This document shows positions 26,349 through 36,048 of a stretch of 64,000 nucleotides of DNA, piece after piece. Below the pieces are notes generated by a model. It ran no database searches. It was not told the DNA's origin and saw nothing but the letters and a program-made list of their open reading frames with translations. Every line of letters begins with the position of its first letter. The first letter of the stretch is position 1. Position numbers and translations under genes: made by a program. Source of the stretch: Caulobacteraceae bacterium (lineage in GTDB: Bacteria > Pseudomonadota > Alphaproteobacteria > Caulobacterales > Caulobacteraceae); NCBI GenBank assembly GCA_031291645.1, contig JARLIQ010000063.1, positions 1 through 64,000 on the forward strand, read 5' to 3'.

Positions 26349-26435
26349 TCGGCCGTCGGCAGGGTCCGCCAAACCCAAAAACGATAGTCGTTTCAATCGT
26401 CCGCAAACGGCTCTATATATCCGCCCCAGAACACC

Positions 26436-26457
26436 CGCCCGGCCGAAAGGCCGGGCG
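26436..26457 (+). other. strong GC hairpin before trcR
   Basis: CGCCCGGCC-GAAA-GGCCGGGCG forms a 9-bp stem with a stable GAAA tetraloop, followed by CCGTCATTTT. It lies between a TATATA box (26414-26419) and the trcR start. It could end the quinone oxidoreductase transcript or form part of the trcR leader. Confidence 0.55.
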
Positions 26458-26488
26458 CCGTCATTTTAGGACACCGGAAAAGACCCGC

Positions 26489-27139
26489 ATGACCGACATC
26501 CTCATGCCCAAGGCGACCGCCGTCTGGCTGATCGACAACACCTCGCTGACGTTCGAGCAGATCGCGGATTTCTGCCAGCTGCACCATCTCGAGGTCAAAG
26601 GCATCGCCGACGGCGAAGTGGCGCGCGACATCCGCGGCGCCGACCCGATCGCCAACGGCCAGCTCTCCCGCGAGGAGCTGGACGCCGCCCAGGCCAACTC
26701 GAACTATCGGATGAAGCCCCAGAAGTCGCGCCACGCCGAGCTTCTGAAGCCGGTGAAGAAGGCGCCCCGCTACACGCCCGTGTCGCGCCGCCAGGACCGG
26801 CCGGACGCCATCGCCTGGTTCCTGCGCAACCACCCGGAAATCACCGACGGCCAGATCGTCAAGATCCTGGGCACCACCAAGGCGACCATCGAACAGGTGC
26901 GCAACCGCACCCATTGGAACGCCGCCAACATCAAGCCGGTGGACCCGGTGACCCTGGGTCTTGTCACCCAGCTCGAGCTCGACGCCGTCGTCAAGAAGGC
27001 CGCCGAGAAGAAGGCCAAGGACGACGCGCGCAAGGGCATCGTCGACGACGGCCCCTCGCTGAGGCCGGCGTCCGAGACCGGCCTGCTGGAAGACGATGAG
27101 GTGGAAGTCGAAGTCGAGACCGAGGGCTTCGAAGACTGA
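26489..27139 (+). CDS. trcR: cell-cycle transcriptional regulator TrcR (DUF1013)
   Basis: The 216-residue protein matches DUF1013/TrcR along its length: PKATAVWLIDNTSLTFEQIADFC near residue 5, GADPIANGQLSREEL, PDAIAWFLRNHPEITDGQIVKILGTTKATIE near 107 with a helix-turn-helix, then an acidic tail. TrcR is an essential alphaproteobacterial protein known to associate with RNA polymerase in Caulobacter. It is preceded by a TATATA box and a hairpin. The neighbours (rcdA, DUF1192, quinone oxidoreductase) match the Caulobacter order as I recall it. Confidence 0.93.
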   Translation: MTDILMPKATAVWLIDNTSLTFEQIADFCQLHHLEVKGIADGEVARDIRGADPIANGQLSREELDAAQANSNYRMKPQKSRHAELLKPVKKAPRYTPVSRRQDRPDAIAWFLRNHPEITDGQIVKILGTTKATIEQVRNRTHWNAANIKPVDPVTLGLVTQLELDAVVKKAAEKKAKDDARKGIVDDGPSLRPASETGLLEDDEVEVEVETEGFED

Positions 27140-27243
27140 TCGGCCGGCGCGGACGCTCGCCCGGCCCGCGATCGGTGGCGAATCCGGCCGCCGATCGCAC
27201 AATTGGTTGACAGAAGCTTAACAGCGCCTCTAGGCCAAATTGA

Positions 27244-27271
27244 CGCGGCGCCGCTTTTGCACGGCGCCGCG
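27244..27271 (+). other. 10-bp-stem hairpin between trcR and the next gene
   Basis: CGCGGCGCCG (27244-27253) pairs with CGGCGCCGCG (27262-27271) across an 8-nt loop. There is no T tract after it, so it is either a weak terminator for trcR or a leader structure of the gene at 27317. A TTGACA lies upstream at 27207 without a good -10 partner. Confidence 0.5.
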
Positions 27272-27316
27272 CTGACGGGATGATTTCGAGATCCCGGCCT
27301 TGAGGAGACGGCGCCG

Positions 27317-27652
27317 ATGCGCGTGATGACCCCGATGCTGCTGGCCGCCCTGTTCGGCGCCACCGCGACCGCCGCCATGGCCACCCCGTCGTTCCAGTCG
27401 GACCGGATGTTGGGCGCCCAGGCCGAGCCCGCCGGCGTCGCCGCCATCCAGTGCGTGCTGGCCGAGCAAGGCGCCCTGACCGGCTGCAAGGTGCTGAGCG
27501 AAAGCCCGACTGGCATCGGCATCGGCGAGCAGGCTCTGAAGATGGCCAGCCAGTTCAAGATGCCCGCCGGCGAGCCCGGCCGCGTCGTCACCATCCCGCT
27601 GCGCTTCATGCTGGCTCCCGGCCAGCAGACGCCGGCCCTGCCGACGCCCTGA
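27317..27652 (+). CDS. secreted TonB C-terminal-like protein
   Basis: The 111-residue precursor has a signal peptide (about 1-22, ending AAMA) and a single domain with GALTGCKVLSESPTGIGIGEQALKMASQFKMP, which resembles the C-terminal beta domain of TonB. The membrane anchor and proline-rich spacer of a true TonB are absent, so it cannot transduce energy alone. The cysteine pair near residues 51 and 59 could form a disulfide. Its periplasmic role is unknown. Confidence 0.75.
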   Translation: MRVMTPMLLAALFGATATAAMATPSFQSDRMLGAQAEPAGVAAIQCVLAEQGALTGCKVLSESPTGIGIGEQALKMASQFKMPAGEPGRVVTIPLRFMLAPGQQTPALPTP

Positions 27653-27706
27653 GACGCCGTCCCGGCGCTGGACACCCACCGCCGAGCGGACGCACAGAGC
27701 GGGCCC

Positions 27707-27809
27707 GCGGAAAAGTGCGAAGCGGTTTTCCGCCCGCAACCCGCTCTAACTTTTTAGGATCGATCACGTTTATGATTTTGGATTGATTCAATCCAAAATC
27801 ATCGTGATC
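27707..27809. repeat. intergenic element with two hairpins
   Basis: Hairpin 1 is GCGGAAAA (27707-27714) with TTTTCCGC (27726-27733). Hairpin 2 is a near-perfect 31-bp palindrome: 15-bp arms at 27772-27786 and 27788-27802 around one T, flanked by GATCACG (27762-27768) and CGTGATC (27803-27809). The whole resembles dispersed palindromic intergenic elements I recall from other alphaproteobacteria. It ends 9 bp before the hydroxylase ATG, so it is also in the leader. Confidence 0.6.
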
Positions 27810-27817
27810 TATGGGCG

Positions 27818-29071
27818 ATGGCGCGCTCCCCTTCACCCGATGTGATCATCGCGGGCGCCGGCATGGCCGGCTCGACCCTGGCCCTGGCCCTGGCGCATGG
27901 GGGCCTCACGCCGCTGCTGATCGACCCGCAGCCGTTCGAGGTCCAGCTCGAGCCGACCTTCGACGGCCGCTCATCGGCCATCGCCTTCTCCTCGTTCCGC
28001 GCCTGGGACGCCATGGGCGTCGGCGACGCGCTGCGTCCCTACGCGCAGCGGATCGAACAGATCCTGGTGACCGACGGCCACGCGGCCGGCGCGTCGTCGC
28101 CGGGCCCCTCGCCCTTCTTCCTGCGCTTCGACGCGGCCGAGATCGCCGATCGCGTTCGCTCCGAGCCGCTCGGCTACATGCTGGAGAACCGCCGCACCCG
28201 GGCGGGCCTGTCGCAGGCGGTGGCCGCGGCGGGGATCGAGGTCCTGGCCCCGTCCCGCATCGAGACGGCCGAGTTCGAAGGCGCCGGCGCCCGCGTGCGC
28301 CTGGCCGACGGGCGCGAGCTTTCCGCGCCGCTGGTGGTGGGCGCGGAGGGGCGCGCCTCGCCCCTCCGCCGCTGGGCCGGGATCAACACCATCGGCTGGG
28401 GATACGGCCAGAGCGGCGTTGTCGCCACGGTGAAGCTTGAAAAGCCGCATGGCGGCGTCGCCCACGAATACTTCCTGCCCAACGGCCCTTTCGCCATCCT
28501 GCCGCTGACCGAGAACCGGGCGAGCCTGGTCTGGACCGAAAGGACCGAGGCCGGCGAAGCGCTGCGCAAGGCGCCGCCCGGGGCGCTGCTGTCGCTGCTG
28601 CGCCGCCGGTTCGGGCCGTTCCTCGGCAAGGTGGAGGTCGTCGGCCCGACCTTCGTCTATCCCCTGTCGATGCAACTCGCCGAGCGGCTGGTCGCCCCAC
28701 GCCTGGCCCTCCTGGGCGATGCGGCGCACGGCATCCACCCGATCGCGGGCCAGGGGCTGAACCTGGGTCTGAAGGACGCCGCCGTCCTGTCGCAGGTGCT
28801 GGTCGACGCCGCGCGCCTGGGTGAGGACATCGGCTCCGCCGCGGTGCTGGAGCGCTATGCGGCCTGGCGGCGGTTCGACAACGTCTCGGTCGCCGCGGCG
28901 ATGGAGGTGTTCACCCGGCTGTTCTCCAACGACGTCCCGGCGCTGCGCCTGGCGCGGGGCGTCGGCATGGCGGCGGTGAACCGCATCGGGGCGGCGCGCC
29001 GCTTCTTCATGCAGGAAGCAGGCGGCGCTGTCGGCGACCTGCCGCGGCTGTTCAGGGGCGAGGCGCTGTAG
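27818..29071 (+). CDS. UbiH/UbiF-type FAD hydroxylase
   Basis: The 417-residue protein is a flavoprotein monooxygenase of the ubiquinone-biosynthesis family. It has the dinucleotide motif IIAGAGMAGSTLALAL at residues 10-25, the GRSSAIAFSS segment near 50 where UbiH/COQ6 proteins have GR-A-L, and RLALLGDAAHGIHPIAGQGLNLGLKD near 295 (the DG/GD flavin motif). It should hydroxylate the aromatic ring of a quinone precursor. The exact ring position is not readable. Confidence 0.9.
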   Translation: MARSPSPDVIIAGAGMAGSTLALALAHGGLTPLLIDPQPFEVQLEPTFDGRSSAIAFSSFRAWDAMGVGDALRPYAQRIEQILVTDGHAAGASSPGPSPFFLRFDAAEIADRVRSEPLGYMLENRRTRAGLSQAVAAAGIEVLAPSRIETAEFEGAGARVRLADGRELSAPLVVGAEGRASPLRRWAGINTIGWGYGQSGVVATVKLEKPHGGVAHEYFLPNGPFAILPLTENRASLVWTERTEAGEALRKAPPGALLSLLRRRFGPFLGKVEVVGPTFVYPLSMQLAERLVAPRLALLGDAAHGIHPIAGQGLNLGLKDAAVLSQVLVDAARLGEDIGSAAVLERYAAWRRFDNVSVAAAMEVFTRLFSNDVPALRLARGVGMAAVNRIGAARRFFMQEAGGAVGDLPRLFRGEAL

Positions 29072-29126
29072 TCATCGGCCGAGGCGCGGGCAGGCCCGCC
29101 ATTTCAACGCACAGGCCGCCCTTGCG

Positions 29127-30383
29127 ATGATGGTTTCACCGGCCGCTCTGCTGACCTGGGGCATCGCCGCCCTGGCGACCGCGGGGGTCGTCACAAGGCC
29201 GTTCAGGTGGCCCGAGGCGATCTGGGCCGGCGCGGGCGCTATCCTTCTGGTCGCGCTTGGCCTTCTGCCGGCGGGCGAGGCGCTGGGCGCCGTCGGCCGG
29301 GGACTGGACGTCTATCTGTTCCTGATCGGCATGATGCTGCTGTCGGAGACCGCGCGGCGCGAGGGCCTGTTCGACGCCGCCGCGGCCCTGGCGGTCAACC
29401 TGGCCGGAGGCTCGACGCGGCGGCTTCTGGCCCTGGTCTACGCCGTCGGGGTGGTGGTCACGATCTTCCTGTCCAACGACGCGACCGCCGTGGTGCTGAC
29501 GCCGGCCGTGTTCGCCGCCGCCCGCAAAGCCAAGGCCGATCCGGATCCGCTGCTGTTCAGCTGCGCCTTCGTGGCCAATGCGGCGAGCTTCGTGCTGCCG
29601 ATCTCAAACCCGGCCAATCTCGTGCTCTACGATGGCCACACCCCGCCGCTGGCCGCCTGGACGAGCCGCTTCGCCCTGGCCTCGATCCTTTCGATCGTCG
29701 CGACCTACGCCGCCTTGCGGATCGCCGAGCGGCGCCGCCTGGCCGGTGCGTGCGCCGCGTCGGTGGAGCAGCCACGCCTGACCGCCAGCGGCTGGACCGC
29801 CCTGATCGGGCTCGCGGCGACCGCCGCCGGCCTTCTGGCCGTCTCCGCGCTTGGCCTGCCGCTCGGCCTGCCGACCTGCATCCTCGGCGCGGCGACCATG
29901 CTGGTGGTGTTAGTCCGCGACCGGGCTCTGCCCTGGCCGGTGCTGAAGGAGGTCTCGTGGTCCGTCATCCCGCTGGTCGCCGGCCTGTTCGTGCTGGTCG
30001 AGGGGCTCGCCCACACCGGCGTGATCTCCGCCCTCGCGACACTCCTGCGGCAGGCCGGTGAACGCCACGTCCAGGGCGCAGCCGCCGCAGCCGGCGGCCT
30101 GGTGGCGGTGGCGTCCAACCTGATGAACAACCTGCCCGCCGGCCTGATCGCCAGCTCGACGGTCCGGCAGGCCCATGCGCCGCTGGCGGTCGTCGACTCC
30201 CTTCTGATCGGCATGGACCTTGGCCCGAACCTGTCGATCACCGGCTCCCTGGCGACCATCCTCTGGCTCGCCGCGATCCGGCGCGAAGGTGAGGCGGTAA
30301 GCTTCTGGCGGTTCCTCAAGGTCGGGGCGGTGGTGGCGCCGCCGGCCCTGCTCGCGGCGCTGGCGGCCCGGTTGCTGGCCTGA
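29127..30383 (+). CDS. ArsB-type arsenite/anion transporter
   Basis: The 418-residue protein has about eleven hydrophobic helices. It carries the ArsB/NhaD-family core FLSNDATAVVLTPAVFAAA near residue 115, LPISNPANLVLYDG near 155, and MNNLPAGLIASSTVR and LGPNLSITGSLATILWL towards the end. ArsB exports arsenite or antimonite driven by the proton gradient. No ArsR, ArsC or ArsA gene is adjacent, so the physiological substrate is open. It follows the UbiH-type gene by 55 bp. Confidence 0.85.
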   Translation: MMVSPAALLTWGIAALATAGVVTRPFRWPEAIWAGAGAILLVALGLLPAGEALGAVGRGLDVYLFLIGMMLLSETARREGLFDAAAALAVNLAGGSTRRLLALVYAVGVVVTIFLSNDATAVVLTPAVFAAARKAKADPDPLLFSCAFVANAASFVLPISNPANLVLYDGHTPPLAAWTSRFALASILSIVATYAALRIAERRRLAGACAASVEQPRLTASGWTALIGLAATAAGLLAVSALGLPLGLPTCILGAATMLVVLVRDRALPWPVLKEVSWSVIPLVAGLFVLVEGLAHTGVISALATLLRQAGERHVQGAAAAAGGLVAVASNLMNNLPAGLIASSTVRQAHAPLAVVDSLLIGMDLGPNLSITGSLATILWLAAIRREGEAVSFWRFLKVGAVVAPPALLAALAARLLA

Positions 30384-30581
30384 CGCGCCTCGGGCCCAAC
30401 CGCACCACCGGCGCCCGCAATCGGCCGTTTGACATCTTCGCTCAAACTGGGCGGCTCACCGCCATTTTGGACCGTCAATGCGGCGCTTGTTCCGCAGGGC
30501 TGTTGTTAGGTTTCGGTCAGTGTGGCCGAGGATTGAGGCAGGCAATCGACGCTGAGAGCGTTCAGCCGGTCGTCCTGAGAT

Positions 30582-30612
30582 TGTCGGCACGGACAAAGGA
30601 ACTGTGCCGACA
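30582..30612 (+). promoter_or_regulatory. inverted repeat spanning the ribosome site and start of the next gene
   Basis: TGTCGGCAC (30582-30590) and GTGCCGACA (30604-30612) are perfect arms; the 13-nt loop holds an AAGGA ribosome site and the last A is the first base of the start codon. It could be an operator or an RNA hairpin controlling translation. The rest of 30384-30611 has no gene. Confidence 0.5.
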
Positions 30613-31127
30613 TGCCGTCAACGGACGATGCTGATCTGCGGGATCAGATCCTCCACTTCCTGCTGACCCTGCCGTCGACGATCCGCGAGGACGTCGTCAT
30701 CCTGGTGCTCCTTTATGCGACGGGCGAGAACCGGCTGGTCGAGGCCGAGGCGGTGGACCGCCTCGCGAAATTCCTGGGTGAGGCGCCCGGTCCCCGGCTC
30801 GTCGGCGCGCTGCTTCGGACCATCATGGCGACAGACTACGTCCTGGCCCGTGATCCGCGCGGCTCGCAGGACCACGCTTTCCTGTCCGGTCTCGCGAAGC
30901 AGACGCCGTCTCCGCTCGCCGCGCTCGCAGAACAACTGCTGCTCGGCTTGCCGCTTCGCGAGCGCCACCATCGCGCGGCGTGGGCCAAGTGGTCCCATCT
31001 TCGCGCCGCGGTCTTGACCCTTCAGGCCGTGCGCAACCTCGAGGCGGAAGGCCTGGGCTCGGCGTTCGAGCGGGCCATGGTCAAGCCCGATGCTTCGAAG
31101 CTGTTGGACGAGCGTTCTCGATCCTGA
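30612..31127 (+). CDS. hypothetical helical protein
   Basis: The 171-residue protein is soluble and probably all alpha-helical, with Leu-rich segments (ILHFLLTLPSTIREDVVILVLL near the start and RHHRAAWAKWSHLRAAVL near 117). I do not recognise the family. It is the first gene of a run (XRE regulator, HTH-DUF433 protein) on the same strand leading towards the coiled-coil/MreB pair. An inverted repeat over its ribosome site suggests it is regulated. Confidence 0.65.
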   Translation: MPSTDDADLRDQILHFLLTLPSTIREDVVILVLLYATGENRLVEAEAVDRLAKFLGEAPGPRLVGALLRTIMATDYVLARDPRGSQDHAFLSGLAKQTPSPLAALAEQLLLGLPLRERHHRAAWAKWSHLRAAVLTLQAVRNLEAEGLGSAFERAMVKPDASKLLDERSRS

Positions 31128-31209
31128 TGCGTCTGATGTCACTCACGCGGCGATCGCCAGGGTTCCCGTCGTTGCAGACCGATGACGCGTGGATCGGGCT
31201 GGATCGACT

Positions 31210-31740
31210 ATGACGCAGGCCGGCGGTCAGGACCCGAACAAGCGTAGATCAGCCCTCGTCGATCAGTCCGTAGGCGCTCGCATCCGAGCGCTACGGCGCG
31301 AAAGAAAGCTCACCCAGGCCGACTTCGCGCGAGCGCTGGGGGTGACGTTCCAGCAGATTCAAAAATACGAACTCGGGCGCAACCGCGTGAGCGCGTCGCG
31401 GCTCTACGACATGGCGTTCGTCCTGAACGTTCCGCTTGCGGTCTTCTTCGAGGACCTGCCCGCGCCAAACGTCGTGCCGCCCGACCGGGGGCGCTCCATC
31501 GCGCTGACGCGTTTCCTGCGCACGCCGTACGCCGAGGCCCTGGTGGGCGGCTTTCTGGACCTGACTTCTGACCGGCTGCGGGCCCTGGTCGTCGAGTTGG
31601 CGTGCGCCCTGGCGGCCAAAGGTTCGGACGCAGGCCTGAACCCCGGCCCGGCCGGGCCCGCCGGCGCGGCCGCGGTCGTCCGGCCCGACCCACCGACGGC
31701 CAACGCCCCTGCCGAGCCGCACGCGGCCGCGGGCCGGTGA
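31210..31740 (+). CDS. XRE-family helix-turn-helix regulator
   Basis: The 176-residue protein has an N-terminal XRE domain at about residues 20-75 (VGARIRALRRERKLTQADFA, then LGVTFQQIQKYELGRNRVSA), of a type common in alphaproteobacteria. The following FFEDL segment is normal for this group. The last 50 residues are a Gly/Ala/Pro-rich low-complexity tail. Its stop codon overlaps a possible GTG start of the next gene (GTGA at 31737-31740), so the two may be translationally coupled. Confidence 0.88.
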   Translation: MTQAGGQDPNKRRSALVDQSVGARIRALRRERKLTQADFARALGVTFQQIQKYELGRNRVSASRLYDMAFVLNVPLAVFFEDLPAPNVVPPDRGRSIALTRFLRTPYAEALVGGFLDLTSDRLRALVVELACALAAKGSDAGLNPGPAGPAGAAAVVRPDPPTANAPAEPHAAAGR

Positions 31741-31787
31741 CCACGACGCCTCAGGGTGTTCCCATTCCTTCGGGCGAAGACGATCCG

Positions 31788-32351
31788 ATGAACGTCAGCT
31801 TCACGCCCCGGGAGGTTTCGGAACTGTCCGGAACGCCGAGATGGACTGTCGAAAAGGCGATCGAGCAAGGCGTTCTGACGCCTGCGCACGCCCGGCTCCG
31901 GCGTCACCGCCGCCAGCGGCTGTTGCCGCTCTATGCGATCGCCTACGTCAGGGTTATCGACGGCATCGACCTGGGACTGTCCAAGCCGATGAAGAAGCGG
32001 CTGGCGGACGGGCTGTCAAAGCTCGATGTCCAGGCGTTCGCCAACGCCAGGATCGAGATCACGCCCGCCGTCGAACTTGATCTCGGCCGTCTGGTCGGAG
32101 ACGCGATGACGCGCGCCCACGCCTACGGGCTCGCGCGCGACGCACTGATTGTCGAGGACGGCGAGGCGCCGGGCGGGGAACGGGTGATCAAGGGCGTGGG
32201 GGTCAGCGTCTACGCCCTGGCGAGCCGGGCCCTCAAAGCCCGGCGCCTAGCCGACCTGCGGAACGAATACCCCGACCTGCCGGAAGGCGCGATCGAAGCG
32301 GCCCAGATCTACGCTCGCGCGCACCCGCGCCTCGGCCGGCGCCCCGCCTGA
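31788..32351 (+). CDS. HTH-DUF433 protein, antitoxin-like
   Basis: The 187-residue protein starts with a MerR-like helix-turn-helix (FTPREVSELSGTPRWTVEKAI). It ends with a DUF433-type domain: GGERVIKGVGVSVYALASRAL near 132, then LRNEYPDLPEGAIEAAQIYA and HPRLGRRP. DUF433 proteins often act as antitoxins beside a PIN-like DUF5615 toxin, but no such partner is present here. The alternative start is GTG at 31737, overlapping the upstream stop. It may work as a regulator on its own. Confidence 0.8.
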   Translation: MNVSFTPREVSELSGTPRWTVEKAIEQGVLTPAHARLRRHRRQRLLPLYAIAYVRVIDGIDLGLSKPMKKRLADGLSKLDVQAFANARIEITPAVELDLGRLVGDAMTRAHAYGLARDALIVEDGEAPGGERVIKGVGVSVYALASRALKARRLADLRNEYPDLPEGAIEAAQIYARAHPRLGRRPA

Positions 32352-32400
32352 TCGCCGTCTCGCCGGACATCGGACGGGCCGGGGAAGGTCGGCTCCCCCT

Positions 32401-33777
32401 TCAGGAGGCCTCCTCGCCCGCCTCGATACCCCGGGCCTTGCTGCGCTTGGTGGCGCCGAGCGCGCCGCGCAGCATGCTGATCTCCGACTTCTGCTGGGCG
32501 ACGACGCCCTGAAGCTCCTGGTTGTCGTGCAACAGCCTGACCTTGAGTTGCTCGCGTGAGGCCTGCAGCGCCGCCAGTTCGCCGGACTTCTGCTCGACGG
32601 CCAGGTCGGTCCGGGCCAGGCGGGCTTCCAGGTTTGTCACCTCCTTGGCCAGAACATCCGCGCGGAGGACCGCCGCGCTCCGAGCCATCTCCAGGTCGAC
32701 ACACTGCCGCCGGGCCTCTTCCTTGGCGGTCTCGTGGCTCTCGAGTCGCTTCTTCAGTTGGCCGACGTCGACGTCCCGCGCAGCGACGATGCGAAGCAGG
32801 TCAGCGCGTTCGGCCGTCAAGGCCTGCAGTTCGACGACCGACGTTTCCCGCACCGCCTCCAGACGCGCGCATCGGGACTGTGCGTCCTCCAGCCGGTCCT
32901 TGAGTTCCGCCAGCTCCGCCCGCCTCTGATCTTCGGTGGCCTGCAACGCGGCGATGGTGCGGCCGGACTCCGCCCTTGCGGCGGCGAGTTGGGCCTCCAG
33001 CGCCGCGACGCGGTCACGTTCCGCGGCGAGCGCGAACGTCAGGTCGTCGGCGATCCGCTCGAAACGGACGGCGTCGGCGCGAGTCTCTTCGTAGCGCTTG
33101 CGCGCGCCGGCCAGCTGGTCGTTCGCCAGCACGAGGTCTTCGTGAAGCTGGTCGGCCCTGCCCTTGAGGTCACCCTGAGCCCTGACCAGGTTCTCGACCT
33201 GGCTCTTCAACGCGGTGTTGGCGATCTCGAGGACGGCATGGTCCTCGCGCTGTTGGGCCAGTTCGCGGCCCATCTCATCGAGCTCGCTGGCGGACTGGGC
33301 GAGCGCGGGCCGCAGTTCGAGCACCTCCGTTTCGGCGGCCAATCGCGCGGCGGTCAGCTGTTCGACGACCTCCTCCAAACGGCCGGCCTTGTGCAGGGTC
33401 TCCTCGAGCTGCCGAGCTGCGGCCTTGTGCTCGGCTTCGGAATCCGCCAGCCGCGCCAGCGCCGTGAAGAGCTGCGCCGAGAGACTGGCGGCCCGGGCGT
33501 TCTCTTTCAGCCGGGCCCTGAACTCCGAGCGGATAGGGCCCTTGAGGTTCTCCAGCGACAGTCGCAGGGCCTCAATGCGGCCGAGATCGTCGGCGACGTC
33601 GTTGATGATGCTCGCGATGTGTTCGAGCCGCTCGCCGTCCTCCTGAAACGCCCGCTCGATCTGCGCCTGTTCGGGACCGGCCAGGTCGGCGACTGGCGCC
33701 GGGCGGGTCGCCCGGCGGCCCATGATCAGGGTTAATAGGGGATTGGTCGCCATCGATGCCCGTGCTCGCTTGCCCAT
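32401..33777 (-). CDS. crescentin-like coiled-coil filament candidate
   Basis: The 458-residue protein has a short basic, hydrophobic N-terminus (TNPLLTLIMGRRATRP) and then an almost continuous coiled coil from about residue 40 to 440, rich in Ala, Glu, Arg and Leu in heptads. There is no ATPase, membrane helix or enzyme motif. Length, basic N-terminus and rod layout resemble Caulobacter crescentin (about 457 residues, an intermediate-filament-like curvature determinant). Many coiled coils look alike, so this is a hypothesis. It is divergent from an extra MreB gene. ATG at 33753 is an alternative start. Confidence 0.7.
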   Translation of the reverse strand: MGKRARASMATNPLLTLIMGRRATRPAPVADLAGPEQAQIERAFQEDGERLEHIASIINDVADDLGRIEALRLSLENLKGPIRSEFRARLKENARAASLSAQLFTALARLADSEAEHKAAARQLEETLHKAGRLEEVVEQLTAARLAAETEVLELRPALAQSASELDEMGRELAQQREDHAVLEIANTALKSQVENLVRAQGDLKGRADQLHEDLVLANDQLAGARKRYEETRADAVRFERIADDLTFALAAERDRVAALEAQLAAARAESGRTIAALQATEDQRRAELAELKDRLEDAQSRCARLEAVRETSVVELQALTAERADLLRIVAARDVDVGQLKKRLESHETAKEEARRQCVDLEMARSAAVLRADVLAKEVTNLEARLARTDLAVEQKSGELAALQASREQLKVRLLHDNQELQGVVAQQKSEISMLRGALGATKRSKARGIEAGEEAS

Positions 33778-35297
<1,520 letters not shown>

Positions 35298-35311
35298 GCT
35301 TAGGCCGCCGC

Positions 35312-35929
35312 CTATGAACTGAATCCCACGTCGCCGACGAGCTTCAGGCTCTTCAGCGCGATATCGGTGCGGCCTCTCGCGCCGAGCTTCACGCCGGCCG
35401 ATCGCAGGGTGCTCTTTACGGTGACCTCGTCGAGGTCCAGGTGCTTGGCGATTTCCTTGTTGGTCCGCCCACGACGCAGCTCGGCGACAACCTCCTGCTC
35501 CCGCAGGCTGAGCTCCGGCTGGGCCCGGCCGCCGACGACGAAGAGGTTGGCGGGAAAATAGGTCTCCCCAACGTCGATTAGACGGAGCGCAGAGACCAGG
35601 GCCGTGCCTGCCAGCGTCTTTGGGATGAAGCCGCGCACGCCCCCGCGCATCGCCCGGACGATATCGACCGAACTGGCCTGACCCGACATCAGCACCACCT
35701 TCTTGCCGGCGTTCTCTTCGACGAACCTGACGATGCTGCTGACGCCGTGTATGCCGGGCATGACGAGATCGAGCAGGAGCAGGTCAAACTCGGGCTGGTT
35801 CCGGAGCACCTCCACAACCCCATCGAGTGATCCGGCCGTCGCCACAACCCCATGGGGATCACCTCGCCGCACGAGCTCGCAAAGTGCGTCGCGGACCAGA
35901 TCATGATCGTCGGCGATAACTAAGCGCAA
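35312..35929 (-). CDS. NarL/FixJ-type response regulator
   Basis: Taken from TTG at 35929 (GAGG upstream) the protein has about 205 residues; an ATG further upstream at 35983 is possible. The receiver domain has VIADDHDLVRDAL, LLLLDLVMPGIHG with the phospho-Asp near 52, and GFIPKTL with the conserved Lys. The C-terminal LuxR helix-turn-helix reads LSLREQEVVAELRRGRTNKEIA and LDLDEVTVKSTL. It is convergent with the MreB paralogue and downstream of an HTH gene. A soluble PAS kinase at 37142 is a plausible partner. Confidence 0.9.
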   Translation of the reverse strand: MRLVIADDHDLVRDALCELVRRGDPHGVVATAGSLDGVVEVLRNQPEFDLLLLDLVMPGIHGVSSIVRFVEENAGKKVVLMSGQASSVDIVRAMRGGVRGFIPKTLAGTALVSALRLIDVGETYFPANLFVVGGRAQPELSLREQEVVAELRRGRTNKEIAKHLDLDEVTVKSTLRSAGVKLGARGRTDIALKSLKLVGDVGFSS

Positions 35930-36048
35930 TGCCCTACCTCGAAAGCGCCGCTTTGACCCAAACCCCGATGGCACGGCTCTCACCAGGTCTTTTCTGGCGA
36001 CGGAACCCCGTACTTGAGCGCCAGAGACCAGGAGATTCGAACTTATTT

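Noticed and set aside
30612-32351. Toxin-antitoxin or phage-defence island
   Set aside because: A DUF433 domain and XRE regulator are suggestive, but no toxin, nuclease, helicase or mobile-element gene was found.
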